Source of the DNA: Hydra vulgaris
Lineage: Eukaryota > Cnidaria > Hydrozoa > Anthoathecata > Hydridae
DNA length: 64,000 nucleotides
NCBI RefSeq assembly: GCF_038396675.1
Contig: NC_088921.1
Location: forward strand, 45,347,501-45,411,500
Direction: 5' to 3'
Numbering within the stretch: position 1 is the stretch's first letter; every line of letters starts with the position of its first letter. Under the pieces are notes generated by a model that saw only the letters and a list, made by a program, of their open reading frames with translations, was not told where the DNA came from and did no database searches. Both the position numbers and the translations under genes were made by a program. Positions 1-10,379 of this stretch are shown one piece after another.

Positions 1-214
1 GGCAAACTCTCCCAACCAAGGCTTTGGAGCTTGTCCTGAGTCACGCGAGCGGTGTGCGGTCTCGCGTTGTCGTGGAGAAGCAGAACTCCTCTCCTGTGCA
101 CCAGTGCAGGCTGCTTTACAAGCAACAGGTCGTCAACTCGTTGCAGCTGTGCTGAGTAGACCAGTCCAGTAATGGTTTGGCCTGTTGGGAGCAGCTCGTA
201 ATGCACCACACACA
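1..214 (-). pseudogene. mariner transposase, middle segment on the inverted arm
   Basis: Read on the minus strand from 214 to 1, this gives a middle mariner transposase segment. It contains a HYELLP-type stretch and GQTIT, followed by the second catalytic aspartate in HDNARPHTA. The same HDNARPHTA region is also encoded on the plus strand from 214 onward. Coding strand therefore switches in the middle of the gene. The minus-strand piece supplies residues that should lie just upstream of the plus-strand ORF, so the original gene order can be followed through the rearrangement. It is non-functional. Confidence 0.8.
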
Positions 215-314
215 TGCACAGGAGAGGAGTTCTGCTTCTCCACGACAACGCGAGACCGCACACCGCTCGCGTGACTCAGGACAAGCTCCAAAGCCTTGGT
301 TGGGAGAGTTTGCC
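1..314. repeat. 100-nt perfect inverted duplication inside mariner
   Basis: Bases 1-100 are the exact reverse complement of 215-314, separated by a 114-nt spacer that continues the minus-strand coding frame. The duplication covers the HDNARPHTA catalytic segment. Perfect identity over 100 nt implies a recent event or an assembly/cloning foldback. The left arm runs into the window edge and may be longer. Confidence 0.95.
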
Positions 315-540
315 TCATCCACCATACTCGCCAGACCCCTCCCCTACTGATTTCCTTTTTTTCCTTTCCCTGGGAAATCATTTAAAAGGACAGCAGTTCC
401 GAGACCAGGACGCGGTTGAAATGGAGTTCAAAGCTTTTATAGACTCAAAGGACCGAGAATTTTTTAGAAGTGGAATAAATAAGCTTGTTTTACGTTGGGA
501 AAAGGTTTTAGATGCTAATGGTGACTATTTTGATGAATAA
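214..540 (+). pseudogene. mariner transposase, C-terminal part
   Basis: A 108-residue C-terminal piece of a mariner DDD transposase, the enzyme that cuts and pastes the element at TA sites. HDNARPHTA carries the second catalytic Asp. The third Asp is in the SPTDF context, 34 residues later, matching the mariner DD34D spacing. The first Asp and the paired HTH DNA-binding domain are missing upstream. The ORF ends at a normal stop at 540, followed by the element's 3' end. Classification is high confidence; the fragment is inactive. Confidence 0.88.
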
Positions 541-614
541 ATGTACTTACTTTTGTCGTTTTGTGTGTTTTTATTATATACGGAAAAACCGCACGAACTT
601 TTTTGGTTACCTGA

Positions 615-1966
615 TACATATAAGAAAAAAGATTTGTACATAATAAGACTACTTGAAAATGAATAAACTTGTTTTTTTGTTTTTATTGGTATTTTAATGC
701 AAAAACAAGTATAATTTAGCTTTTCGAGAACGTATTGTAAAAGATTAAAAGAAAGGAGTCAAACAAAAGGAAATCGCAACCAAATACTCCATTAACAAGT
801 CAATTGTATGTCGAATAACCAAATGATTTAATAAAGGTAGTCCTTTAGAAACAGAACATAAGGGCGGAAGACCATTCAAAACATGTCGTTTCACCAATCG
901 AAAAACTATTTGTCATGTAAAAAAAAATCCTTTTGACAGCGCTAATGATACTATTAAAAAACTGAAACTTTCCGTGTCTCAAAATACAATTTGTAGGCGC
1001 TTATAAGTTTCAGGACTTTTGAGCTTTAGAGCAGCAAAGAAACCTTTCATTTTTCAGAAGAATAGAAAAGCTAGAATTGAGTTTGCAAATTCTCATAGAG
1101 ACTGGACTATAAATGATTGGAATAGAGTACTCTGTAGCGATGAATCAAAGTACAATTTGAAAGGTCCTGATGGAAATTTAAAGGTACGTAGACCTAAAGT
1201 TAAATGCTTAGATCCTAAATACACAAGAGGAACAATCAAGCATGGTGGTGGAAAAAGTGCAATGGTTTGGGGTTGTTTTTCTGGTTTTAGTAAAGTTGGA
1301 CCTATTTACCGAATAAATGGCATTATGAATCAGTATGTTTATCGTGATATTCTCAAGGAAAAAGTGGTTCCTCATACTGATAATAATATGCCTCTTTTAT
1401 GGACATTTCAACAAGACAACGACCCCCAACACACCTCTAAACTCGTTAAAGAATGGTTTGAAACAAATCAAATTAAAGTAATGAAATGGCCAGCTCAATC
1501 ATCTGATCTCGACCCAATTGAAAATTTATGGTACCAAGTTGAACTCTCCCTAAAACACAAAGCACCCTTCAAAAACGCTGATGAACTATATAAAGCTATT
1601 GAAACCACATGGAACGAGGTTATACAAAAAAAAATTAATAAACTCGTAGAGTCTATGCCGAGAAGATGTTCCTTGATCCTAAAAAGTAAAGGATATGCCA
1701 TTAACTATTGATACTAACATTTTTTAGGGTAGTTTTAAAATAGTTGCTAATGTTTTGGAAGACTACGTTTTTGTGTTAAAATACCAATACAAACAAAAAT
1801 TCACGTTTATTTTTTTTCAAGTAGTCTTATTATGTTAAAATCTTTTTTCTTATATGTAACATTAACCATTTTTTTCATTTAAAGCATAATTAAAAAAACA
1901 AAATTGCTGTAATCAGTAATCAAAGTAGTAAATTTTATTTGGTTGCTAATGTTTTGGAGGACAGTG
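615..1966 (+). mobile_element. Tc1-like element A (left end truncated)
   Basis: Tc1-like element with long inverted repeats. About 90 nt at 616-705 match the reverse complement of 1767-1860. At the right, two direct copies of a 21-nt motif (GTTGCTAATGTTTTGGA core) sit at 1744-1764 and 1943-1963, about 199 nt apart. This is the IR/DR arrangement known from Sleeping Beauty-type elements. The right terminus ends ..ACAGTG at 1966 against a TA and a (TA)n array. The outer left repeat is missing where the mariner end begins. The element is inactive. Confidence 0.78.
719..1711 (+). pseudogene. Tc1-like transposase A (DD34E), N-terminus broken
   Basis: The frame from 719 encodes a recognisable but stop-ridden HTH segment (FRERIV.., KQKEIATKYSINKS). 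From 1019 there is an open DDE domain of 230 residues. Catalytic Asp 1 is in CSDESKYNL, Asp 2 in QQDNDPQHT and Glu in DPIENLW, with 34 residues between the last two. GGG and MVWGCFSG follow the family pattern. Full Tc1 transposases are about 340 residues, so the catalytic half is nearly complete and the DNA-binding half is decayed by stops and frame changes. The start shown at 1019 is a TTG and is not a real initiation site. Confidence 0.85.
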
Positions 1967-1967
1967 T

Positions 1968-2161
<194 letters not shown>

Positions 2162-2457
2162 CAGTATTGGACAAAACATTTGCAACCAAAATCGAACAAT
2201 GCTAAAAAGTGTTCCTAATTTTACATGTCTTAAAAACGAAACGAACTATACTACCACAGCAAACAGTTCTTGAGTCTGGAGTCATAGCATGCCACGACAT
2301 GAGCAATCAGCTGACAGGTGACAGCACACAGGCAGAATTTCGTTGACAAGTGCCATTTTGCAGCGGACAAAACAAATGCAACTTTTTTGGTTTCTTTCAT
2401 TTTCTTAAGTCTGGTCCGTGTCAATGTCACGGAAGTTTTTTTTTAATTAAAGGAAGT

Positions 2458-2605
2458 ATCCAGAAGTTTCCAGAAGCATGCAGAAGCTTCCAGAAGTTTC
2501 CAGAAGAGGCATCTGGAAGCATCCAGTAGCATCCAGAAATATCCAGAAACATTCAGAAGCATCCAGACGCATCCAGAAGCATCAAAAAGAAGCACCTAGA
2601 ATCTT
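2458..2605. repeat. CCAGAAGCAT-type short tandem repeats
   Basis: About a dozen degenerate 10-11 bp units built on CCAGAAGCATC / CCAGAAGTTTC lie between the left inverted repeat and the transposase start of element B. They form a spurious ORF. They are internal to the element and may be a slippage product; no function can be assigned. Confidence 0.85.
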
Positions 2606-2909
2606 CCAGAACAGATTCACACAGGTTCATTTTACTATATACGAGTCATATAAATCGACATGTAATTCAGTCAGTATATGGAAGTCAATCAGTCAGTATT
2701 ATTAAGACAGTTTATCAAAGTGAGTTTTATCAAAGTGTTTTATCGAAGAACATCAATACAAGAAGTGAAATACAACAAGTGTTTCATTACATCAATACAG
2801 TCTATATCCAACCAAGATGTTGTGTTCCACAGAGCATTATTGTATCATCACAAGGTAAATGTAACACGGTAAGCCTTGAAAAGCGTGATTATTTATTTTT
2901 ATTATTTTT

Positions 2910-3930
2910 ATGACTTCAAGTGCAAAAACGGCTCCCGACAGTCTTGGATTGGAACTAAGAAAGAAAATTATTGGCGATTACGTAAGTGGAATGTCACAAA
3001 AAAGTATTTGTGATAAATATCGCGTGAAAAAATGGACCGTATCAAGACTATGTTCCAAATATCGTTCTACAGGGAAGTTGACAGCAGATAACAAAGGTGG
3101 AAGACCGAGCTCCACCACTTCTAGAGAGAATTCTATGATCGTCAGATCCGTCAAGAAGGATCCCTGGATATCATCAGTCGAGATACAAAAGCAATTAGAG
3201 CTGCCTGTATCGGACAGAACAATCAGACGACGTGCTGTTGAAGTCGGATTGTTTTCTCGACGCCCTGCAAAGAAACTGCTGATTTCATTAAAAAACCAGA
3301 AGAAAAGACTCCTGTTTGCTACATCTCATATTGACTGGAATGTGCAGAAATGGCAAACTGTCCTGTTCAGTGATGAATCGAAGTTCAACATCATTGGGAG
3401 CGATGGCATTTGCTGTGTACGTCGACCGGCCCGAAAACGCCTCGATTTACGTTACTGCCATACGACCGTAAAGCATGGTGGAGGCAATGTAATGGTCTGA
3501 GGGTGTTTTTCTGCTAACGGTCTAGGTCCAATAAATCGAAACGATGGAATAATGGACCGTTTCATGTATAAAAATATCCTGAAAGATGTTACCTCATGCT
3601 GAATGGAATAAGCCAATAAAATGGGTTATTCAGCAAGACAACGATCCGAAACACACTGCAAAATTAGTCAAGCAGTGGTTTCAAGACAACCACCTATCGG
3701 TGATGGATTGGCCGCCTCAATCTCCGGATCTCAACCCTATCGAGAACCTGTGGGAGATCGTCAACCGCAGAATTAATCGTGAAGGTGTTCGTAATAAGGA
3801 TCAATTGTTTGAACAAATTCAAAAGGCCTGGGCAGCGGTTCCACAAAGTTTCATCGATCACCTGATCAAATCTATTCCTCGAAGATGCAAGGCTGTGATC
3901 GACAACAAAGGATTCGCCAAAAAATATTGA
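2910..3930 (+). pseudogene. Tc1-like transposase B (DD34E), one nonsense codon and one frameshift
   Basis: ATG at 2910 opens a transposase with an N-terminal HTH (KSICDKYRVKKWTVSRLC), a GRPSS linker and a second DNA-binding half. Catalytic Asp 1 is in FSDESKFNIIGSDG. The frame ends at TGA 3498-3500, exactly where family members have Trp in VMVWGCF. Coding continues, then shifts frame near 3586 and ends at 3930. Asp 2 is in QQDNDPKHTA and Glu in NPIENLW, 34 residues apart. Overall length is about that of an intact Tc1 transposase (340 residues). Only two lesions are visible, making it one of the younger Tc1 copies here. The cut-and-paste role at TA targets is known for the family. Confidence 0.88.
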
Positions 3931-4132
3931 TAGCGAAATACAGCTTGGTCAACATTTTGTCGAGTTGCACTTGTTTTGTCCGGAAGGAAATCAACTTTTT
4001 TTGAAACTTTTGATTAATTTATTAATTTTCGTGTACAAATAATGAACTTTGTGATGAATAAAACTTGAAGAACTTTGTCTCTAAACAGTGACATAGTTAT
4101 TTCTCTAAATTGAAAAAATGCAGCACTTTTAT

Positions 4133-4193
4133 ATAAAGATAGATAGATAGAGATATAGATATATAGAGATATATAGATATAGGTAGATAGATA
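4133..4193. repeat. GATA/TAGA microsatellite
   Basis: Imperfect tetranucleotide tract of ATAG/GATA units. It replaces the expected right terminus of Tc1-like element B. Between 4194 and 4785 I see only AT-rich sequence and no gene. Confidence 0.85.
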
Positions 4194-4785
4194 TTATAAA
4201 GTTATAAACAGTATATATCAAATTATATTCAATATAAAATTATATTTATATGATAGTTTTATATAATTTATTTATCAGTAACTATGATAAATATGAATGT
4301 TATCAATTTATTATATGAATCACAAACATGTGCTTATTTATTACAAGTACATTTTAAAACGTTCAAATAAATGTCGATTATAAAATTAAAGATTTTATTT
4401 CTTTACCTTCGATGGTGAAAATTGCATTTTTTATCTGAAGAGTTTTAGGAGAAGTCGTAAGAGTTTTATAACATATTAAGAATAATTTGTTACCTATAAA
4501 ATTTAAGACTGACAGTTAACTTTATTTTTTTACAGGTCATATTGAAACGAGATATTGTGTAAACAAGTTTTCAAAGAAATCGTTTAAACAACAATGGAAA
4601 AGCTTCCAATCCGCAAGATAACCGTCAAAGCATTCGATACACGATTAAAGAATCGTTTAAAAGTTTGCTTAATTTCGACTGTAATTTAAATTATTTTTTT
4701 TTTGAAGTAAATCAAGTTATATATAAATTTGCTTTTTCTGTAATTTTTTAACATTTTAACGTAGTTTTTCAAGATTTGTAATGGG

Positions 4786-5090
4786 TAAACCTCGTGGGAC
4801 CCCTTACGGGATACCCGGCGGGCATACCCATATGGGCCCCAGAGGAAAACCGCGGCCAAAATCCGGTGGTTTCCCGACGGGTTTCCCATATGGGTCCCAG
4901 TTGCAAACCCTAATGGGCGCCTTACGGTTTTAAAGTAAGGGATTTGACTGGGACCCATACGGGATACTCAGCGGGCATACCCATATGGGTCCCATATGGA
5001 AACTGCGACCAAGATCCAGCGGGATGCCCTTGGTCTTCCCATACGGGACCCAGTTGACGACCCGTATGTCAGTGTTGGCTGGGTTTATTC
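4786..5090. repeat. GC-rich tandem pair with CCCATATGGG palindromes
   Basis: Two diverged copies, about 150-160 bp each (roughly 4790-4915 and 4955-5065), contain the same ordered blocks: ACGGGATAC, GCGGGCATACCCATATGGG, a central GG..CC segment and GGGTCCCAGTTG. The palindrome CCCATATGGG and its variants occur several times. The GC content is far above the surroundings. The repeat lies just downstream of a MULE-type transposase fragment on the minus strand, so it may be the subterminal repeat block of that element. That link is inference. Confidence 0.75.
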
Positions 5091-5109
5091 CTTGGGGAAT
5101 TGATTTTAT

Positions 5110-6024
5110 TATTGACAATCGTAAGTGAGTAGAACTTTTTTGCTTTGCTAAGATTGTCATTATATAACCAAAAAAACTCATAATACAAAACACCACTCGG
5201 ACCATCATTAAAATTCAATATTGCAGAATTTACTCCAATCTCCAGTGTTGATCGGTTCACGAAAACCATTTTGGAACAGCGTTTCAAGATAATTGAATTG
5301 AGCGCCTCGTTCGCATTCTGTGATTGGCCGTGAAGACATTTTGAAAGCAATTCATCTGCTGATAAATCCTGAAAAATTGGTTTTAATAAATTAAATAGTA
5401 GTGATATTTGCACCAAATATTTTCATCTTGCGGGCGTGTTGGTATTCTTGATCATCAAATTTAGTGCAGTGAAAAAGTACTGCCCAAACTGCTTTCTTCC
5501 TAGCTTACAAACTATGAATATTGTTTCTAATTGCTAAACCATAATAGTTTTATTGGTTCATAAGCATAAGAGTTTATTACTGGTTCTGTAAGTTTACCCT
5601 CACCCTGCAGACAAGTCTGTGTCTCTTTATTTATTTTAACCAGATTTCTAAGGCGAGTGTCAAGACGTCTTTGCACATGACCAATGCATTCTAACTTTAC
5701 ACGAGTGATACTATACTCCTTATATGGGTCACTTTGCATGATATCATTGAATAATGAAGTGTCTCTACCTCCAAGATACTCTTTATATATAAAATTATAC
5801 TTAGATACATAGCGTTTAAATATCGAGATAGCACCAGCTAGCTCCAATGAACCAAAAGACCCTTTATGGTTGATATTGCATATATGGCTAACATTGAAAA
5901 ACCAAATTATGATAATATAGTAGTAGTGGGGGCCTTCCAGATCATTTGTTATGCATTCTTGGGCTGCCTTATTCATAAGCCTAATCCAATTTCGCGGAAA
6001 CCCAACAACTGAACTTATATTCAC
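5110..6024 (-). pseudogene. Mutator-like (MULE) transposase fragment
   Basis: Two overlapping minus-strand stretches match one protein family. Upstream (5527-6024): a cysteine pair, NHKGSFGSLELAGA, YLGGRD, KLECIGHVQRRLDTRLRNL and GKLTEPVI, which I recognise from invertebrate Mutator-like transposase domains. Downstream (5110-5416): CLHGQSQNANEALNSIILKR and EIGVNSAILNFNDG, the usual C-terminal block of the same proteins. The two lie in different frames separated by a gap, and no N-terminus is visible. The family cuts and inserts DNA through an RNase H-like fold. Family assignment is by memory of motifs and fairly confident; the gene is dead. Confidence 0.72.
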
Positions 6025-6611
6025 TTCATATATTCACTTCATATGGCTCCCTCCCTGAGCTGCATAACTTACATACTATAATTTCAAACATTTTGTTCAA
6101 AATAGTCATACCAATCAAAATTAAGTAGTTTCAAACTTATTTTTTTCGAAAAAAGATTGTTGTTGGAGGGTACTCTGTTTTTGTGGTTGTTGATGTTGTT
6201 TTAAGTGAAAATTTGTTTGCTTATCATTTTTACAACGATGATGAAGGTGAACATTAGTTCTTTACTTTTTACAAACAAAATTTTGCTTGTTAATTTTAGG
6301 CATTATACTTTTAAAATAGTACACACAGTAAATATCATAACTTGCAAAATTCCATGTACTAGAAATACTACTTTAAACAACCTTTGAAGCAACTTGATTA
6401 TATATAAAGAATCCAAATGATCATTCAACTAATGACCAAAAAATAAGCAAGGTATATAGTACTAAAAATACTTTTTAATATTTACAATAAATCTCTATCA
6501 TGACATATGCGCAAAGAATTTCTAACACACGGAGTTAATTTTTGTCCAAAAATCTTCCGATTGCCAGTTAGCGCGTGGTTTCAAACAAGAGATTAGGATC
6601 GAATCTTTTTT

Positions 6612-6735
6612 TAAAGTTCCGGACCGGTTCAGTTTGGTTAAATCTAATGTTTGAGTTCGGTTCGATCATAAGCGCATTTCGGGTTCGGTAGCAACCAAAG
6701 TTCGGGTTCGGTTCGGTTCGGTGTCAACCCAATTG
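6612..6735. repeat. GGTTCGGTTC-rich simple repeat
   Basis: A GC-elevated tract of degenerate GGTTCGGTTCGG units, with TTCGGGTTCGG repeated several times, ending in CGGTGTCAACCCAATTG. It stands out from the AT-rich flanks. No gene or element end can be tied to it. The flanking 6025-6611 holds no recognisable feature. Confidence 0.7.
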
Positions 6736-6894
6736 TTTTTTATTAGTTTGATTAGTTACATTCACAATAATAAAACACAAATAAATTAAAGTAATATTAA
6801 GGTACTTCTCTACCATTAAATAAGTGAAAAACTAAAACTTTTTGGATTTTTTAAATTTTGAATTACAAGGAAACCAAAAAAATACATATCTAAG

Positions 6895-7114
6895 CAGGGC
6901 CGTCCCGAAGAAGTCTTCCATGGGAGGTGGGGGGGGGGTATTATATGTACTTTTTGCCACCTAGAAACACCAAAAAAAAAAAGCTCCCTTATATTTATTA
7001 TTTGCCAACAATAGTTCAAAACTTGCTCAATGTGCCCACTCAAATGCTTATATGACAACTTTGGGGGAAGGGGGGATGGAACACCTCCTACAGCCCCCGT
7101 TCGGGACGGCCCTG
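6895..7114. mobile_element. 220-bp hAT-like MITE
   Basis: Terminal inverted repeats CAGGGCCGTCCCGAA at 6895 and TTCGGGACGGCCCTG ending at 7114 are perfect over 15 nt. The flanks are TATCTAAG (6887-6894) and TATGTAAG (7115-7122), a 7-of-8 match consistent with the 8-bp target duplication of hAT elements. The CAGGG start is also typical of hAT. The interior has poly-G and poly-A runs and no coding potential, so it depends on a transposase from elsewhere. Confidence 0.88.
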
Positions 7115-7735
7115 TATGTAAGTTCAATTATAATAATTGTGAATGTTGTCCTAGATGCATTATAACTAAGAATATAACTAATATGCAACTTTGGTTATAG
7201 GTTCAGTTTGTTATTTATTATTTTATTAATATACCCTGAAAATTTCAGTTAAAAAACTTTATTAAATGCGGAGAATTTTAGGAAACAGATCCTATCCTTT
7301 TTTGCCCTTTATCTCATAAATTTGGCGCAAGTATTTGTTAAATTCATGTCTTGTGTCATTACTCCCAGCTTAAGACAATGAAGTAGCAGCTGTTATTAAG
7401 TCTGTCTGCAAATCATACAATTAACGGTCAGTTTTACTCTTTTTAAGAGTAAAGCTTACCCTGACGCATAAAAAGTTTAAAGTTTTGCTCATTTTCCCCC
7501 TGAAATAGTTTTGAATGATCCTAAGTTTTAAACGAGAATTTTTTTTTTGATGAAATGTAACATCTGTTGATAAATTTTGATCTTGTTTAATATAACACAA
7601 AAAAATATGATGAAAAAATCCTTTTAGGAACTATACCCTAAGGATGGGCTATTAGGGGTCCCATAGGGTCAGCTACAATTACTTTATTGCCGTAAAAAAA
7701 GATTTTGTTAAACTGTTATTTATATTTGTTATTTA

Positions 7736-7769
7736 TAACCTCCTTTTAACAGCTGTTAAAAGGAGGTTA
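7736..7769. repeat. 34-bp perfect palindrome with no spacer
   Basis: The half-site TAACCTCCTTTTAACAG (7736-7752) is followed directly by its exact reverse complement (7753-7769). It lies in AT-rich non-coding DNA, about 190 bp below the end of the LINE fragment. Nothing suggests a terminator or promoter. Confidence 0.9.
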
Positions 7770-7959
7770 ATATTGTATTATTTACAAGCTACCTGCAAAT
7801 TGAAAGCTACCTTAAAAGTAGGGTACCGGATTGGAAATTTTGAATTCTGAACAAGAAATTATATATAGAGATCGTCCATGAAGCACGTACTCTCCGATGA
7901 AAAGATAGGGTCTGCAAATGGCGTAAATGAGATGGGAACAGGGGGTCAATTATAAATGT

Positions 7960-8990
7960 AAGAAGATTGGTGTAATTTTGTTTGTAAGATCAAACCCAGC
8001 AGTTGTAAAATATTTATTAAACTCCTCAGATATTTGTTTAGGGCATGATTTATTAGTATTTTTGATATTGATTTTTTTTGGTAGCAAAGAAGTTTTATTT
8101 TTATTTTTTTTCTATAAAATCTTTGATTACTGACCATGTTTTTTTAGCACCTAACTTACATTTAGTAATTTGTTTGCTGTAATATATTTTTTCAGTTTTT
8201 TTAAGAAGATTGACAAAGTTTTTGTATAATTTTTTTCATTAACTGTGTTTTTATTTTTTAAGAAATTTATTGTATAATTTTTGTTCTTAGAGCATTTTAA
8301 TAGTGTTTTATCCATTCATGGATAGGCTTTTCTTTTCTTTTTCTTTTATTACTACATTTGGACACGCTTCATTAAAAACCGTCTGAAATTTGTTTAAAAA
8401 TATATATATTTTTTTTGTTCTTTTCTTAAACACTTTAATGAATCGTTGTACAATAATATCGTTAACATTTAAATAATAAAATCATATAATAAGAATTAAG
8501 TAAAAGATAATATAGTTATACAGGTATTTAATTTAATAAAAAGAACGTGGAGACTCGCAGAAGACCGTCAGGTCTTGTCATCGAGAACCGCTCGTAATTT
8601 ACTATCTCAATAAATCATAATCAAATATAGTTGTATATCTCTATAAAAACTTGACAGCATAAATACATCAAGTTATACATGAAATTATTAAACATTTAAA
8701 AAATATAAAAATATATAATAAATTACACGCTTCATTTGAATTTTGACTTTTATAAACTTCACTCCAATTTTCTCTATTTATGAGATAGATTTTTGTATTA
8801 TTAGTTAAAAGATTACTTTTTTTTAAGCTTAAAATTTTAGGTTGATCCTCCGAAATAGCTGTAATATTTTTTATGTTAATATATATCGGCAAATGATCAC
8901 TAATATCAATCTTAAATATACCTGTCTCAAATGACGTTTCTAAGTAATTGTTAATAAAAATATTATCAATGGCAGTTGCAGAAGTTCTAT
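7960..8990 (-). pseudogene. LINE (CR1/Jockey-like) endonuclease-to-RT linker fragment
   Basis: Read from 8990 downward, this gives the C-terminal end of an apurinic-type endonuclease (TAIDNIFINNYLE.., then ISDHLPIYINI, with the SDH catalytic motif). NWSEVYK follows. After an interruption comes the linker (FQTVFNEACPN, KKSLSMNG, LYNKFLKNKNT), and finally ISEEFNKYFTTAGFDLTNKI near 7990, the segment that precedes the reverse transcriptase. Several stops and frame changes break it. The RT itself is absent. The 8400-8660 interval interrupts the homology and contains AGACCGTCAGGTCT (about 8551), a hairpin-like motif of LINE 3' ends, possibly from another LINE copy on the plus strand. Confidence 0.75.
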
Positions 8991-8995
8991 TTAGC

Positions 8996-9000
<5 letters not shown>

Positions 9001-9052
<52 letters not shown>
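9001..9052. repeat. (TA)n microsatellite
   Basis: About 50 bp of TA directly against the LINE fragment on the left. On the right it meets a GC-richer tract beginning CAAAGGGTGTACGAAGGGCG. That tract looks like a border of another repeat unit, but I found no matching opposite end. Confidence 0.95.
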
Positions 9053-9054
<2 letters not shown>

Positions 9055-10379
9055 AAGGGTGTACGAAGGGCGCTAGAGGGGCGTCTACAAAACTCTATTA
9101 TATTGAAAAATGTAGATTTTTTAAAAGAAAATATTATTATTTAATTAAAATTCATAATTTTTATTTGTATTTTTTAATATATTCTAACAGGGTACCATCA
9201 AATATGATTTGGATACTTTAGGCTGATAGGATAGAAGTCCTTTTGGCTTCGGGTGCACACTCTGACCCAATATCAAGATTATTACTTTGTATCTTTATAT
9301 AAAAATGCATGCAATTTAGTATCAAAAAAAAGAAAGGTTTTAGGGATAAATGCGTGAAAAGGGTGCAAGAGGGTATTTTTTGGAAGCTCTACACCTCTCA
9401 CACCTTGGGTAGGGTGGGTTAAAACTTAAATATTATTTTTTTGTAATAATAAATAGTATTTATATAATACACAAATTTTTCATAAAAAAATCAAACTCAA
9501 CTATATACAAAAATTAATATACAAAAAGATTATATACAAGTATCAACTTAATAAATATATACATACACACTATACATACATTGTATAGTGTGTATGTATA
9601 GCTGAATCTATATACACTTCTATCAAGAAGTGTATATAGATTCAGCTAAGTGAATCTATATAAACTTATTAATAAGTATATTTATAGTTGTTAATAACTA
9701 CATTCCTGAATCCTCTGCCATCCCTCTTCCATCATCAGGCAGAAGACCCTTTTTGATTTAGGCCCAGGGTGGCTTTGGCGCCAAACCAAGAAACCACTCC
9801 TAGACAAGTCTATATTTAAAACAAAAATATTAAATGAGTGTTCGAAAAATTAAAATGAAAAACAAAAATTAAAACACAGTAAAAAACTTACCAAGGAGGT
9901 CTAGGTTTTCACTTTAGGTGCCAGAGGGCAGTGATGATGTGGATGAAGCTGGTAAATTTAATTTTTTAAATTTTTAATATGAAATAAGTTTAATAAAAAT
10001 TATAAAAAATAGTGTTCATTTAGTAAAAAACCATTTAAAAAAACAAATTTACAACATCATTAAGATATATCTACCAAGTTCCTCCCTTTTGCGCCTCTTA
10101 CCTCCTTTAGTGTCAAGAGTGTCTTTAGTGTAATAGAAAGTGAGAAATACCTTTTATATTGTCGCTTCAAGACAACTTTCACAGCATCAAGACAAGCAGA
10201 AGTCATTTTTTAAAGCTGGTTATCAATGAAAATTATACGAGTGTTAGTGGTTAGCAATGGAGCATATATTGATTTTAAAATGTTAGGGGCAAGGGTATTC
10301 CCAAAAAAATCTGCTCTTCTGCTAAACTGAGCAGCTGGATTAGATTTACTATTTGTAATTATTAGCAAAACTTTTTTTC
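9053..10379. other. No gene recognised; AT-rich with small repeats
   Basis: This stretch holds scattered GC-richer patches (9055-9085, 9240-9260, 9350-9420, 9715-9800) and the palindromes at 9558-9647. There is no reading frame longer than noise and no recognisable protein motif on either strand. Confidence 0.6.
9558..9647. repeat. Two adjoining near-perfect palindromes
   Basis: Palindrome 1: 19-nt arms 9558-9576 and 9582-9600 with a 5-nt spacer. Palindrome 2: 22-nt arms 9600-9621 and 9626-9647 with a 4-nt spacer. All arms match exactly, and the second begins on the last base of the first. Part of the second arm (GTGAATCTATATA) recurs just downstream, as if copying restarted. Confidence 0.92.

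Larger units (their letters stand above)
1..613 (+). mobile_element. mariner-family (DD34D) element, 5' truncated at window edge
   Basis: The 3' half of a mariner element. After the transposase stop at 540 there is a short tail ending near 613 in CGAACTTTTTTGGTTACCTG, which has the look of a mariner terminal inverted repeat (GTTCG followed by an A/T run). The 5' end lies outside the window or was lost. The first 314 bases are rearranged into an inverted duplication, so the copy cannot encode a transposase. Its right end abuts the truncated left inverted repeat of the next Tc1-like element near 615, which suggests that the mariner inserted into or beside that element. Family assignment is confident; the exact end is not. 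Confidence 0.8.
2162..4133 (+). mobile_element. Tc1-like element B with IR/DR ends (right end truncated)
   Basis: Left terminus CAGTATTGGACAAAACATTT begins at 2162 after a TA. The 18-nt core GGACAAAACATTTGCAAC (2169-2186) recurs as a near copy at 2365-2382, 196 nt away. A reverse-complement copy lies at 3964-3981 after the transposase gene. That is three of the four sites expected in an IR/DR transposon. The fourth, expected near 4160-4180, is absent; the sequence turns into a GATA-type microsatellite at about 4133, so the right end is lost. Confidence 0.82.

Noticed and set aside
6612-6735. GC-elevated tract as a CpG-island promoter
   Set aside because: It is a simple GGTTCGGTTC repeat without a gene on either side.
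6816-7127. 103-residue minus-strand ORF
   Set aside because: It spans the 220-bp hAT-like MITE including its ends and shows no protein motif.
7736-7769. Perfect palindrome as a transcription terminator
   Set aside because: Intrinsic terminators are not expected in an animal nuclear genome and no gene ends here; kept only as a structural repeat.
8545-8630. Possible tRNA or SINE
   Set aside because: AGACCGTCAGGTCT looks like a LINE 3'-end hairpin. No tRNA arms or A/B boxes could be placed.
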